Positions 55,487-64,000 of a stretch of 64,000 nucleotides of DNA are shown piece after piece. Each line of letters opens with the position of its first letter. Positions within the stretch are counted from its first letter, which is position 1. Origin of the DNA: Bacteroides intestinalis (GTDB taxonomy: Bacteria; Bacteroidota; Bacteroidia; Bacteroidales; Bacteroidaceae); NCBI RefSeq assembly GCF_902364365.1, contig NZ_CABJDN010000013.1, positions 1-64,000 of the forward strand, in the 5' to 3' direction. The notes under the pieces are model-generated. The model did not search any database. It worked only from the letters and a program-made list of their open reading frames with translations, and was not told the origin of the DNA. The position numbers and the translations under genes are program-made.

Positions 55487-55780
55487 TTAAATATTGCTAT
55501 AAAAATCAATAGTATCTCCTTCTTTCAACGTAACGATTGCTTTTTTATATGCATTCGTACGACCATTGATGATACCTGCTTTTGTATAACGGCTTTTGTT
55601 TTTACCGGCATACTTAACTGTATTTACATCAACTACCGTAACGTTATATAAGGCTTCAACTTCACTCTTAATTTCCAATTTGTTAGCATCAGGACGTACA
55701 ATAAAGCCGAAACGATTGTTCGCCTTATCTGTAATTGCTGTCATTTTCTCTGTTACTAACGGTTTAATAATAATTCCCAT
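55487..55780 (-). CDS. rplW: Ribosomal protein uL23
   Basis: A 97-residue exit-tunnel protein that docks nascent-chain factors. [20 protein letters not shown] and [13 protein letters not shown] are diagnostic. AGGAGG (55789-55794), 8 bases before the ATG, is one of the few strong Shine-Dalgarno sites in this window. Confidence 0.97.
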   Translation of the reverse strand: MGIIIKPLVTEKMTAITDKANNRFGFIVRPDANKLEIKSEVEALYNVTVVDVNTVKYAGKNKSRYTKAGIINGRTNAYKKAIVTLKEGDTIDFYSNI

Positions 55781-55796
55781 TATTTAAGCCTCCTTT

Positions 55797-56423
55797 TTAC
55801 ATTAAGATATTGCCAATAGCCGAAAGAGCGCTTTCAGTAAACACAACAACCCCAGCATTCAATACTCTGTAAGTATTTAATCCTGAGATAGTCTGTACAT
55901 TTGCACTTTCCACGTTACGAGCCGACAAATATACATTTTTATTTGCTTCTGGTAAAATCACAAGCAGCTTTTTGTCAGAAACTTTAAGGTTTTTTGTCAT
56001 TGCAACAAAATCTTTCGTTTTCGGAGCTTCGAAATTGAAGTCTTCAACAACAACAACCGCATTGTTCTGTGCTTTATATGCTAAAGCTGACTTACGAGCT
56101 AATGTCTTTACTTTTTTATTCAACTTGAAGTAGTAATCTCTCGGTTTAGGACCGAAAACACGAGCACCACCGACAAGTACCGGTGAGTTCATGTCACCAC
56201 GACGTGCACCACCGCCGCCTTTTTGACGACCGATCTTACGAGTAGAACCACTAATCTCGCTTCTTTCTTTTGATTTATGTGTACCCTGACGCTGATTAGC
56301 CATAAATTGCTTTACATCCAAATAGATAGCGTGGTCGTTGGGCTCAATTCCGAAGATAGATTCGTTTAACGTAATCTTTCTCCCAGTGTCTTCACCTTTA
56401 ATGTTATATACGTTAACTTCCAT
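55797..56423 (-). CDS. rplD: Ribosomal protein uL4
   Basis: A 208-residue protein reaching the exit tunnel. [40 protein letters not shown] and [13 protein letters not shown] are diagnostic. Overlaps rplC by one base. In E. coli L4 controls the S10 operon; no such site was recognised here. Confidence 0.98.
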   Translation of the reverse strand: MEVNVYNIKGEDTGRKITLNESIFGIEPNDHAIYLDVKQFMANQRQGTHKSKERSEISGSTRKIGRQKGGGGARRGDMNSPVLVGGARVFGPKPRDYYFKLNKKVKTLARKSALAYKAQNNAVVVVEDFNFEAPKTKDFVAMTKNLKVSDKKLLVILPEANKNVYLSARNVESANVQTISGLNTYRVLNAGVVVFTESALSAIGNILM

Positions 56424-57040
56424 TATTTCTCAATTATTACGATTGAACCTTTGCAACCGGGAACAGACCCCTTAATCAAAAGAAGGTTGTGATCCGGAAG
56501 AACCTTTAATACCTGTAAGTTTTGAACAGTCACTCTGTCGCCGCCAAGTTGACCACCCATGCGCATTCCTTTGAATACTTTTGCAGGGTATGAACAAGCA
56601 CCGATAGAACCCGGCTTACGAGCACGATTGTGCTGACCGTGAGTAGTCTGACCTACACCACCAAAGCCATGTCTTTTAACTACACCTTGAAAACCCTTAC
56701 CTTTAGAAGTTCCGATAACATCAACGAAAGTTGCGTCATTAAACAGTTCTACAGTAACAGTATCACCCAGATTTAACTCTGTTTCAAATTCTTTGAACTC
56801 AGCCAAGTGTTTCTTGGGAGTTACTCCAGCTTTCTTAAAGTGACCCATCAACGGTTTAGTTGTATGCTTCTCCTTTTTATCCTGGAAGCCCAACTGAACA
56901 GCTGCATAGCCATCTTTTTCGACACTCTTAACTTGAGTAACAACACAAGGACCTGCTTCGATAACAGTGCATGGTACATTCTTACCCTCGGCACTGAAAA
57001 CGGATGTCATTCCGATTTTTTTTCCTAATAATCCTGGCAT
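56423..57040 (-). CDS. rplC: Ribosomal protein uL3
   Basis: A 205-residue protein near the peptidyl transferase centre. [32 protein letters not shown] and [18 protein letters not shown] are diagnostic. Confidence 0.98.
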   Translation of the reverse strand: MPGLLGKKIGMTSVFSAEGKNVPCTVIEAGPCVVTQVKSVEKDGYAAVQLGFQDKKEKHTTKPLMGHFKKAGVTPKKHLAEFKEFETELNLGDTVTVELFNDATFVDVIGTSKGKGFQGVVKRHGFGGVGQTTHGQHNRARKPGSIGACSYPAKVFKGMRMGGQLGGDRVTVQNLQVLKVLPDHNLLLIKGSVPGCKGSIVIIEK

Positions 57041-57059
57041 TTCACTTAAAATTTTAATA

Positions 57060-57365
57060 CTAAACTTTGATTTCTACTTCCACACCACTCGGTAACTCCA
57101 ACTTCATCAGAGCGTCTACAGTCTTAGCAGTTGAGCTATAAATGTCGATCAGTCTCTTATAAGAAGAGAGTTCAAACTGTTCACGTGACTTCTTGTTTAC
57201 GAAAGTCGAACGGTTCACGGTAAAGATACGCTTGTGCGTAGGGAGAGGAATCGGACCGCTAACGATGGCGCCCGTTGCCTTCACCGTTCTTACAATCTTC
57301 TCAGCTGACTTGTCAACCAAGTTGTGGTCGTAAGATTTCAATTTAATTCTAATTTTTTGACTCAT
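57060..57365 (-). CDS. rpsJ: Ribosomal protein uS10
   Basis: A 101-residue protein of the small-subunit head. [20 protein letters not shown] and [20 protein letters not shown] are diagnostic. First gene of the S10 part of the block, 83 bases after fusA, across a strong hairpin. Confidence 0.98.
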   Translation of the reverse strand: MSQKIRIKLKSYDHNLVDKSAEKIVRTVKATGAIVSGPIPLPTHKRIFTVNRSTFVNKKSREQFELSSYKRLIDIYSSTAKTVDALMKLELPSGVEVEIKV

Positions 57366-57404
57366 TAGTTTGATTAATTATTAAAGTTATAATAAGATAA
57401 AATT

Positions 57405-57436
57405 CCGTAGGCTAAGAGTCATTCGCTAGCCTACGG
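57405..57436 (-). terminator. Hairpin between fusA and rpsJ
   Basis: CCGTAGGCTA (57405-57414) and TAGCCTACGG (57427-57436) form a perfect 10-bp stem with a 12-base loop, followed on the minus strand by a T-rich stretch. It starts 13 bases after the fusA stop. It may be a terminator or an attenuator that sets S10-operon levels relative to the str genes. Confidence 0.7.
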
Positions 57437-57448
57437 ATTCTAAGTATT

Positions 57449-59566
57449 TTAGAGTAAATCAGCACGTCCCTTTACTTCTTCCAATACTGCCTTAGCAATA
57501 GAGTTAGAAAGCTGAGCATGATGAGAATATACCATTGATGAAGTAGCACGACCAGAAGTGATAGTACGCAGTGCTGTTACATATCCAAACATTTCCGCCA
57601 ATGGAACCATAGCTTTCACAATGCGAGCACCTGAACGGCTAGACTCCATACCCTCTACCTGACCGCGACGCTTATTCAAGTCACCAATTACATCACCCAT
57701 GTTTTCTTCCGGAGTTACAACTTCCAGTTTCATGATAGGCTCCATAAGTACAGGACCTGCCTTAGCACAAGCACTCTTATATGCCTGAATAGCACAGATT
57801 TCGAATGACAACTGGTCAGAGTCAACCGGGTGGAAAGAACCATCAAGCAATGTCACTTTCAGTGAATCCAAAGGATAACCAGCTAATACACCATTCTTCA
57901 TTGCGGTTGTGAATCCCTTTTGTACAGATGGGATAAATTCCTTAGGAATATTACCACCTTTTACTTCGTCAACAAACTGCAAACCTCCCTGTACAAAGTC
58001 TTCGTCAGCCGGACCAATATTTACTATGATATCAGCAAATTTACCACGTCCACCAGACTGTTTCTTATAAACTTCGCGCAAGTTAACTGTCTTCGTAATA
58101 GCTTCCTTGTAATTAACCTGAGGTTTACCTTGGTTACATTCTACCTTAAACTCACGTTTCAGACGGTCAATAATAATATCCAAGTGAAGCTCACCCATAC
58201 CAGAAATAACCGTCTGACCAGTTTGCTCGTCAGTTTTCACAGTAAACGTCGGATCTTCTTCAGCCAATTTAGCCAAGCCGTTAGACAGCTTGTCCATATC
58301 CTTCTGAGTCTTTGGTTCTACTGCAATACCAATAACCGGTTCCGGGAAATCCATAGATTCCAATACAATCGGTGCATCTTCATCACACAAGGTATCACCA
58401 GTATGAATATCTTTGAAACCAACACCTGCACCAATATCACCAGCACCGATCACTTCAACCGGATTCTGCTTATTTGAGTGCATCTGGAACAAACGAGATA
58501 CACGTTCTTTCTTACCAGAACGAGAGTTGTAAATATAAGAACCAGCTTCTATTTTACCCGAATAAACACGGAAGAAAGTTAAACGACCTACATAAGGGTC
58601 AGTTGCAATCTTAAATGCCAAAGCAGAAGTTTTTTCGTCATCACTAGGCTTACGATCTTCCTCAGCTCCTGTTTCAGGATTTGTACCAACCACGTTTTCC
58701 GTATCCAATGGAGACGGCAAGAATGCACAAACATAGTCAAGCAAAGTCTGTACGCCCTTATTCTTGAATGAAGAACCACACAACATCGGAACGACTGCCA
58801 TCTGCACTGTAGCATTGCGAAGAGCTCTCAACACTTCTTCTTCTGTAATAGTAGAAGGATCATCGAAATATTTCTCCATCAAAGCATCATCAAACTCCGC
58901 TACCTTTTCAAGCATTTTATCTCTCCACTCGTTAGCTTCATCTACCAGATTAGCTGGGATTTCTTCCACAGTATAGTCAGCGCCCATTGTTTCATCATGC
59001 CAATAGATAGCTTTCATCTTAATAAGATCCACCAGACCTTTAAAAGATTCCTCAGCACCAATAGGAATAACTATCGGACACGGATTAGCTCCCAAAACAG
59101 CCTTCATCTGGCGCACAACCTCAAAGAAGTCAGCACCTGAACGGTCCATTTTATTCACATAAGCAATACGTGGCACATTATATTTATCAGCCTGGCGCCA
59201 TACAGTCTCAGACTGCGGTTCAACTCCACCTACTGCACAGTATGCAGCAACAGCACCATCCAAGATACGCAAAGAACGCTCTACTTCAGCAGTGAAGTCA
59301 ACGTGTCCCGGAGTATCAATCAAGTTGATTTTATAAGTATCACCTGCATATTTCCAACGAGTTGTAGTAGCAGCAGAAGTGATAGTAATACCACGTTCTT
59401 GCTCCTGCGCCATCCAGTCCATTGTAGCAGCACCATCATGTACTTCTCCAATTTTGTGAGTCAAACCCGTATAAAACAGGATACGTTCAGAGGTAGTTGT
59501 TTTTCCGGCATCGATGTGAGCCATGATACCAATATTACGCGTCAAATGTAAATCTTGCTTAGCCAT
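57449..59566 (-). CDS. fusA: Elongation factor G
   Basis: A 705-residue translocation GTPase. The G motifs are [19 protein letters not shown] (P-loop), [11 protein letters not shown] (switch I), DTPGHVDF (G3) and [10 protein letters not shown] (G4). Domain IV and V segments such as GRGKFADI and [11 protein letters not shown] follow. It is the str-operon copy, between rpsG and rpsJ. Elongation factor Tu is not next to it. Confidence 0.98.
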   Translation of the reverse strand: MAKQDLHLTRNIGIMAHIDAGKTTTSERILFYTGLTHKIGEVHDGAATMDWMAQEQERGITITSAATTTRWKYAGDTYKINLIDTPGHVDFTAEVERSLRILDGAVAAYCAVGGVEPQSETVWRQADKYNVPRIAYVNKMDRSGADFFEVVRQMKAVLGANPCPIVIPIGAEESFKGLVDLIKMKAIYWHDETMGADYTVEEIPANLVDEANEWRDKMLEKVAEFDDALMEKYFDDPSTITEEEVLRALRNATVQMAVVPMLCGSSFKNKGVQTLLDYVCAFLPSPLDTENVVGTNPETGAEEDRKPSDDEKTSALAFKIATDPYVGRLTFFRVYSGKIEAGSYIYNSRSGKKERVSRLFQMHSNKQNPVEVIGAGDIGAGVGFKDIHTGDTLCDEDAPIVLESMDFPEPVIGIAVEPKTQKDMDKLSNGLAKLAEEDPTFTVKTDEQTGQTVISGMGELHLDIIIDRLKREFKVECNQGKPQVNYKEAITKTVNLREVYKKQSGGRGKFADIIVNIGPADEDFVQGGLQFVDEVKGGNIPKEFIPSVQKGFTTAMKNGVLAGYPLDSLKVTLLDGSFHPVDSDQLSFEICAIQAYKSACAKAGPVLMEPIMKLEVVTPEENMGDVIGDLNKRRGQVEGMESSRSGARIVKAMVPLAEMFGYVTALRTITSGRATSSMVYSHHAQLSNSIAKAVLEEVKGRADLL

Positions 59567-59618
59567 TTTTTAATTCCTTTTACTTTAAGTTTTTAATCTA
59601 TCGGTTATTCTTATAGTA

Positions 59619-60095
59619 TTAGAATCTAAAATGAGCAAATGCACGGTTAGCTTCAGCCATTCTATGCATATCTTCTTTACGTTTGTAAGCACCACCTTGT
59701 TCATTATACGCATCCATGATCTCAGCAGCTAACTTATCAGCCATTGATTTACCACCACGCTTGCGAGCAAAAATAATAAGGTTCTTCATTGATACTGATT
59801 CCTTACGATCCGGACGTATTTCAGTCGGAACCTGAAATGTAGCACCACCTACACGACGAGATTTAACCTCAACTTGCGGAGTTACATTATCCAAAGCCTT
59901 TTTCCAAATTTCAAGGGCAGACTTTTCTTCGTTAGGAAGTTTTGCTTTTACTGTTTCCAAAGCGGCGTAGAAGATTTCATAAGAGGTATTCTTCTTTCCG
60001 TCATACATCAGATGGTTTACGAATTTTGAAACCTTTTGATCATTAAACACGGGATCCGGCAGGATAACGCGTTTTTTGGGTTTTGCTTTTCTCAT
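59619..60095 (-). CDS. rpsG: Ribosomal protein uS7
   Basis: A 158-residue primary assembly protein of the small-subunit head. [40 protein letters not shown] and [18 protein letters not shown] are diagnostic. The 155-base gap to rpsL contains a small TCTCC/GGAGA hairpin (60153-60166) that might be a regulatory site. Confidence 0.98.
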   Translation of the reverse strand: MRKAKPKKRVILPDPVFNDQKVSKFVNHLMYDGKKNTSYEIFYAALETVKAKLPNEEKSALEIWKKALDNVTPQVEVKSRRVGGATFQVPTEIRPDRKESVSMKNLIIFARKRGGKSMADKLAAEIMDAYNEQGGAYKRKEDMHRMAEANRAFAHFRF

Positions 60096-60250
60096 TTGTT
60101 TGAAAGAATAATGTTTTTCGTTCTTGGCTGTCTACTTCTTGACTTCTTCAACTCTCCCTCTGGAGAATTTACTCAACCTTTAGCATTTCCAATAAACTAA
60201 AACGTAAGTTATTACTTTTAATTTAACTGTTTACAGTGTAGGGCTATCTA

Positions 60251-60655
60251 TTATTTTTTCTTAGCCGGTGCAGCTTGCTGTCCTGGTTTCGGACGCTTAG
60301 TTCCGTATTTAGAACGTCTTTGAGTACGACCTGCAACACCCGCAGTATCCAATGTACCACGAACAATGTGATAACGTACACCCGGAAGGTCTTTAACACG
60401 ACCACCACGTACTAATACAATAGAGTGTTCCTGCAAGTTGTGTCCTTCTCCCGGAATGTAAGAGTTCACCTCTTTACCATTGGTCAAACGTACACGTGCA
60501 ACTTTACGCATTGCAGAATTCGGTTTTTTCGGAGTGGTTGTATACACTCTCACGCAAACGCCACGTCTTTGAGGACATGAATCAAGAGCCGGTGACTTAC
60601 TTTTCTCCACCAACACCTCGCGTCCTTTTCTTACTAATTGCTGAATTGTAGGCAT
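60251..60655 (-). CDS. rpsL: Ribosomal protein uS12
   Basis: A 134-residue decoding-centre protein. The loop [17 protein letters not shown] retains both Lys (43 and 44), whose replacement can give streptomycin resistance in other bacteria. [17 protein letters not shown] is also intact. First gene of the str block. Confidence 0.98.
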   Translation of the reverse strand: MPTIQQLVRKGREVLVEKSKSPALDSCPQRRGVCVRVYTTTPKKPNSAMRKVARVRLTNGKEVNSYIPGEGHNLQEHSIVLVRGGRVKDLPGVRYHIVRGTLDTAGVAGRTQRRSKYGTKRPKPGQQAAPAKKK

Positions 60656-60718
60656 TTTAATTGTTTTTAATTATATATTATTGTTATATTAATTTCGTAG
60701 CTATACACTTTTGGGCTG

Positions 60719-60749
60719 CAAAAATACGAATAATATTTGAATAATCAAT
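60719..60749 (-). promoter_or_regulatory. Promoter of the str-S10 ribosomal block
   Basis: On the minus strand TATTTTTG (60719-60726) matches TAnnTTTG. ATTG (60746-60749) lies 19 bases upstream, one base off TTTG. Transcription would start ~60 bases before the rpsL ATG. Confidence 0.6.
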
Positions 60750-60772
60750 GCACTACAAGTTTTTTTTTAATT

Positions 60773-61081
60773 TTAAGCTTCCCCTTTGACATTCGTCATA
60801 GGAGGAATTGGCTGTTCATCCAACAACCTGATAGGACCAAATGTACGCTCATATTTACCGATATTTTCTTCTAAAGCACGCAATAGTCTCTTAGCATGTT
60901 CCGGTGCCAACACAATACGGGATTTTACACCAGCTTTAGGCATTCCCGGCATCACCCGTACAAAATCAACAATAAACTCAGAGCTGGAGTGTGTAATCAC
61001 AGCTAAATTAGCATATATCCCCTGCGCAATATCTTCTTTCAGTTCAATTTGTAATTGATTATTCATTTCCTGATTTTCCAT
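60773..61081 (-). CDS. DUF3467-family protein
   Basis: A 102-residue cytosolic protein of the DUF3467 family, widespread in Bacteroidota and of unknown function. YANLAVITHSSSEFIVDFV and KSRIVLAPEHAKRLLRALEENI are typical. It lies between rpoC and rpsL. The rpoC terminator upstream and the rpsL promoter downstream suggest it is its own transcription unit. Confidence 0.85.
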   Translation of the reverse strand: MENQEMNNQLQIELKEDIAQGIYANLAVITHSSSEFIVDFVRVMPGMPKAGVKSRIVLAPEHAKRLLRALEENIGKYERTFGPIRLLDEQPIPPMTNVKGEA

Positions 61082-61143
61082 TTTCGCTTTACGTTTAGAA
61101 TTTAAATATTCAAAGGTAAGAATAATATTTTATTCCAAAAACA

Positions 61144-61179
61144 AAAGAGGAGACATCCTTTAAAAGACATCTCCTCTTT
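61144..61179 (-). terminator. Terminator of the rpoC operon
   Basis: AAAGAGGAGA (61144-61153) and TCTCCTCTTT (61170-61179) form a perfect 10-bp stem with a 16-base loop, 36 bases past the rpoC stop on the minus strand. A T-rich run follows. Confidence 0.8.
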
Positions 61180-61215
61180 CCTATTTAATAATCAATTGAC
61201 TGTATTTACTATATC

Positions 61216-64000
61216 TTATTCTTCAACATCCATTGAGTTATAATCAAGAACCGTTTTCTTATTTGCAAGGATACGGTCATATTCCTCTTTGGAGCCAACA
61301 ATTATCTTTTCATATTCACGCTGACCAGTACCGGCAGGTATCAAGTGACCGCAGATAACGTTCTCTTTCATACCTTCCAACTTATCAATCTTACCATTGA
61401 TAGCAGCTTCGTTCAAAACCTTTGTAGTTTCCTGGAATGAAGCAGCTGACATGAAGCTTGAAGTTTGCAGAGCAGCACGAGTTATACCCTGAAGAATCTG
61501 AGTAGAAGTTGCAGGAACAGCATCACGTACTTCAACAGGTTTCAAGTCACGGCGCTTCAGCATACTGTTTTCATCACGTAATTTGCGAGCAGTAACAATC
61601 TGTCCCGGCTGCAAATTCTGAGAATCACCAGCATCAACAACAACCTTCTTACCCCAGATACGATCATTTTCTTCCATGAATTCCAACTTATCCACTACCT
61701 GTTGTTCCAGGAAGCGGGTATCGCCCGGTTCATCAATTTCAACTTTACGCATCATCTGGCGAACTATAATTTCAAAGTGCTTATCATTAATTTTCACACC
61801 CTGCAGACGATATACATCCTGTACTTCATTTACAATATATTCCTGTACAGCCGTAGGACCTTTAATAGCCAAAATATCAGCAGGAGTTGTAGCACCGTCA
61901 GACAATGGAGTTCCAGCGCGTACATAGTCATTTTCTTGCACCAGAATCTGTTTTGACAACGGTACCAGATACTTCTTAACTTCACCAGTCTTAGAAGTTA
62001 CGACTATTTCACGATTACCACGTTTAACCTTACCCATTGTAACCTCACCATCGATTTCAGAAACAACAGCAGGATTAGATGGATTACGAGCCTCAAACAA
62101 CTCTGTTACACGTGGAAGACCACCCGTGATATCACCAGCCTTACCAACTGCACGAGGTATTTTCACGATAACTTCACCGGCTTTTACCTTTTGCTTGTTT
62201 TCGACTACAACGTGACCACCCACAGGGAGATTATATGTACGAATCAAGTCACCGTCTTCTGTCATAATGTGAGCTGTCGGAACTTTCGTCTTATCCTTAG
62301 ACTCAATGATGATAATTTCGCGCAAACCGGTAGATTCATCAGATTCCACCTTATAGGTGACATTCTCGATAACACCTTCAAACTCAATCCTACCTGTAGC
62401 TTCCGTTATAATAACAGCGTTGAACGGATCCCAACGGGCAATCATCTTACCTTTTTCTACGACCTCACCATCAGCTGCATAAAGAGTAGAACCATAAGGT
62501 ACATTATGAGTAGAAAGAACAATACCAGTATTCACATCCACAAAGCGTACTTCAGCCAAACGACCTACTACCACCTTTGCCGGTTCACCAGCTTCATCTA
62601 CAACATCTACAGTACGAAGTTCTTCAAATTCCAAACGTGCCGGATTCTTAGCTGTGATACTTGCATTGGCTGCAATATTAGCAGCCGTACCACCAGCGTG
62701 GAAAGTACGCAACGTCAACTGTGTACCCGGCTCACCGATAGACTGTGCAGCAATTACACCAACAGCCTCACCTCTCTGAACCATCTGGCTCGTTGCAAGA
62801 TTACGTCCATAACATTTTGCACAAACCCCCTTCTTCGATTCACAGGTCAATACAGAACGTATTTCAACACTCTCAATCGGAGAATCCTGAATCTTCTTAG
62901 CAACTTCTTCGGTTATTTCTTCACCACCTGCAACTAGCAATTCACCTGTTGTAGGATGAACAATATCATGTACAGATACACGGCCAAGGATACGCTCATA
63001 CAGTGTAGCAATGATTTCATCATTATTCTTCAAGTCTGTACAAACCAACCCACGGAGTGTACCGCAGTCTTCTTCATTAATAATCACATCATGAGATACG
63101 TCAACCAGACGACGAGTCAAATATCCGGCATCAGCCGTTTTCAACGCCGTATCCGCCAAACCTTTACGGGCACCGTGGGTAGAGATAAAGTACTCCAGCA
63201 CCGAAAGACCTTCCTTAAAGTTTGAAAGAATCGGGTTTTCAATAATCTGACCACCCTCTGCACCTGCCTTCTGCGGTTTTGCCATCAAACCACGCATACC
63301 GGACAACTGACGAATCTGTTCTTTAGAACCACGGGCACCGGAATCCAACATCATATATACAGCATTGAATCCTTGGTCATCACTCGAAATGGTCTTCATC
63401 AATATATTAGACAACTCTGAATTAACATGTGTCCAAATATCGATCACCTGGTTGTAACGTTCATTATTGGTAATGAAACCCATGTTATAGTTGTTGATAA
63501 CCTGCTCAACTTCATCATATCCTTTCTGTACCAATGCCTCTTTTTGTTCCGGAATGATAATATCACCCAAGTTGAATGACAAACCACCCTTAAAGGCCAT
63601 TTGATAACCTAAATTCTTGATACCATCGAGGAAGTCGGCAGCTTTAGCCACACCACATACCTTAATTACATCACTAATAATATCACGAAGTGATTTCTTA
63701 GAAATAATGGTATTGATATAACCAGCTTCAGGGGGAACAATTTCGTTAACAATTACACGACCTACAGAAGTGTCATGCATCATTACGTCAACAACGTTTC
63801 CATTCTCGTCCACATCCTTCACAACAACGCTGATCGGAGCATGAATATCAACTTTACCCTCATTGTAAGCAATCAAAGCTTCTTCCGGACCATAGAATAT
63901 CAAGCCTTCGCCTTTTGCACCCTTACGTAATTTAGTAATGTAGTACAAACCAAGCACCATATCCTGAGAAGGTACAGTAATAGGAGCACCATTCGCCGGG
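61216..64000 (-). CDS. rpoC: RNA polymerase subunit beta' (partial, 5' end outside)
   Basis: The C-terminal 927 residues of RpoC; the open frame runs past the window edge. The conserved [17 protein letters not shown] lies at the edge, so upstream codons continue the same protein. Bridge-helix and trigger-loop region: [20 protein letters not shown] and [20 protein letters not shown]. The second zinc site is [13 protein letters not shown]. Further on, [20 protein letters not shown] is conserved. Normal stop, followed by a terminator. Confidence 0.97.
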   Translation of the reverse strand, partial: PANGAPITVPSQDMVLGLYYITKLRKGAKGEGLIFYGPEEALIAYNEGKVDIHAPISVVVKDVDENGNVVDVMMHDTSVGRVIVNEIVPPEAGYINTIISKKSLRDIISDVIKVCGVAKAADFLDGIKNLGYQMAFKGGLSFNLGDIIIPEQKEALVQKGYDEVEQVINNYNMGFITNNERYNQVIDIWTHVNSELSNILMKTISSDDQGFNAVYMMLDSGARGSKEQIRQLSGMRGLMAKPQKAGAEGGQIIENPILSNFKEGLSVLEYFISTHGARKGLADTALKTADAGYLTRRLVDVSHDVIINEEDCGTLRGLVCTDLKNNDEIIATLYERILGRVSVHDIVHPTTGELLVAGGEEITEEVAKKIQDSPIESVEIRSVLTCESKKGVCAKCYGRNLATSQMVQRGEAVGVIAAQSIGEPGTQLTLRTFHAGGTAANIAANASITAKNPARLEFEELRTVDVVDEAGEPAKVVVGRLAEVRFVDVNTGIVLSTHNVPYGSTLYAADGEVVEKGKMIARWDPFNAVIITEATGRIEFEGVIENVTYKVESDESTGLREIIIIESKDKTKVPTAHIMTEDGDLIRTYNLPVGGHVVVENKQKVKAGEVIVKIPRAVGKAGDITGGLPRVTELFEARNPSNPAVVSEIDGEVTMGKVKRGNREIVVTSKTGEVKKYLVPLSKQILVQENDYVRAGTPLSDGATTPADILAIKGPTAVQEYIVNEVQDVYRLQGVKINDKHFEIIVRQMMRKVEIDEPGDTRFLEQQVVDKLEFMEENDRIWGKKVVVDAGDSQNLQPGQIVTARKLRDENSMLKRRDLKPVEVRDAVPATSTQILQGITRAALQTSSFMSAASFQETTKVLNEAAINGKIDKLEGMKENVICGHLIPAGTGQREYEKIIVGSKEEYDRILANKKTVLDYNSMDVEE

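Noticed and set aside
42524-64000. Many plus-strand open frames opposite ribosomal genes
   Set aside because: They are antisense shadows of highly conserved genes, rich in Cys, Ser and Thr, with no promoter or family match.

Overview
The window comes from a Bacteroides-type genome (order Bacteroidales). The evidence is the SusC/SusD pair, BACON and DUF5106-type lipoproteins, Bacteroidota-style promoters (TTTG, about 20 bases, then TAnnTTTG), mostly absent Shine-Dalgarno sequences, and long C-terminal tails on L17 and S3. I cannot name the species.

Layout. Positions 200-2482 hold a divergent pair, a VapE/VirE-like P-loop protein and an HU-like DNA-binding protein. Between them lie a 30-bp inverted repeat and GTCAA words phased at 22 bp. 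Positions 2622-2817 look like an invertible promoter cassette: 17-bp inverted repeats flank a promoter that now points away from the SusC/SusD genes (2854-7694), so the operon appears to be in the OFF state. Next are a MATE transporter, a thioredoxin-fold lipoprotein, an AcrAB-TolC-type efflux operon with a divergent AraC regulator, an M64 peptidase with a BACON domain, a GH20 beta-hexosaminidase, and a three-gene O-acylation cassette (two SGNH proteins plus MBOAT). A second efflux operon follows, in the order TetR, TolC, adaptor, RND pump and a small PII-like protein, with a perfect palindrome in its promoter. Then comes a complete histidine-degradation operon (hutU, ftcD, hutI, fchA, hutH) and a small exported protein.

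The 493-base gap at 38924-39416 carries an array of GTTTC-N7-GAAAC dyads at exact 22-bp spacing, just upstream of a gene for a membrane-anchored MutS-like ATPase. After two small membrane or exported proteins, the rest of the window (42524-64000, all minus strand) is conserved core: rpoC (its 5' end lies outside), a DUF3467 gene, then rpsL-rpsG-fusA and the merged S10-spc-alpha ribosomal block down to rpsD-rpoA-rplQ. rpmJ and rpmD are included although very short.

A further theme is four intergenic elements built from 7-bp or 9-bp words (10222, 23332, 25277, 35233). Three fold into hairpins, and one is read through by the start of a coding sequence. No tRNA, rRNA, CRISPR array, IS element or integrase was recognised.
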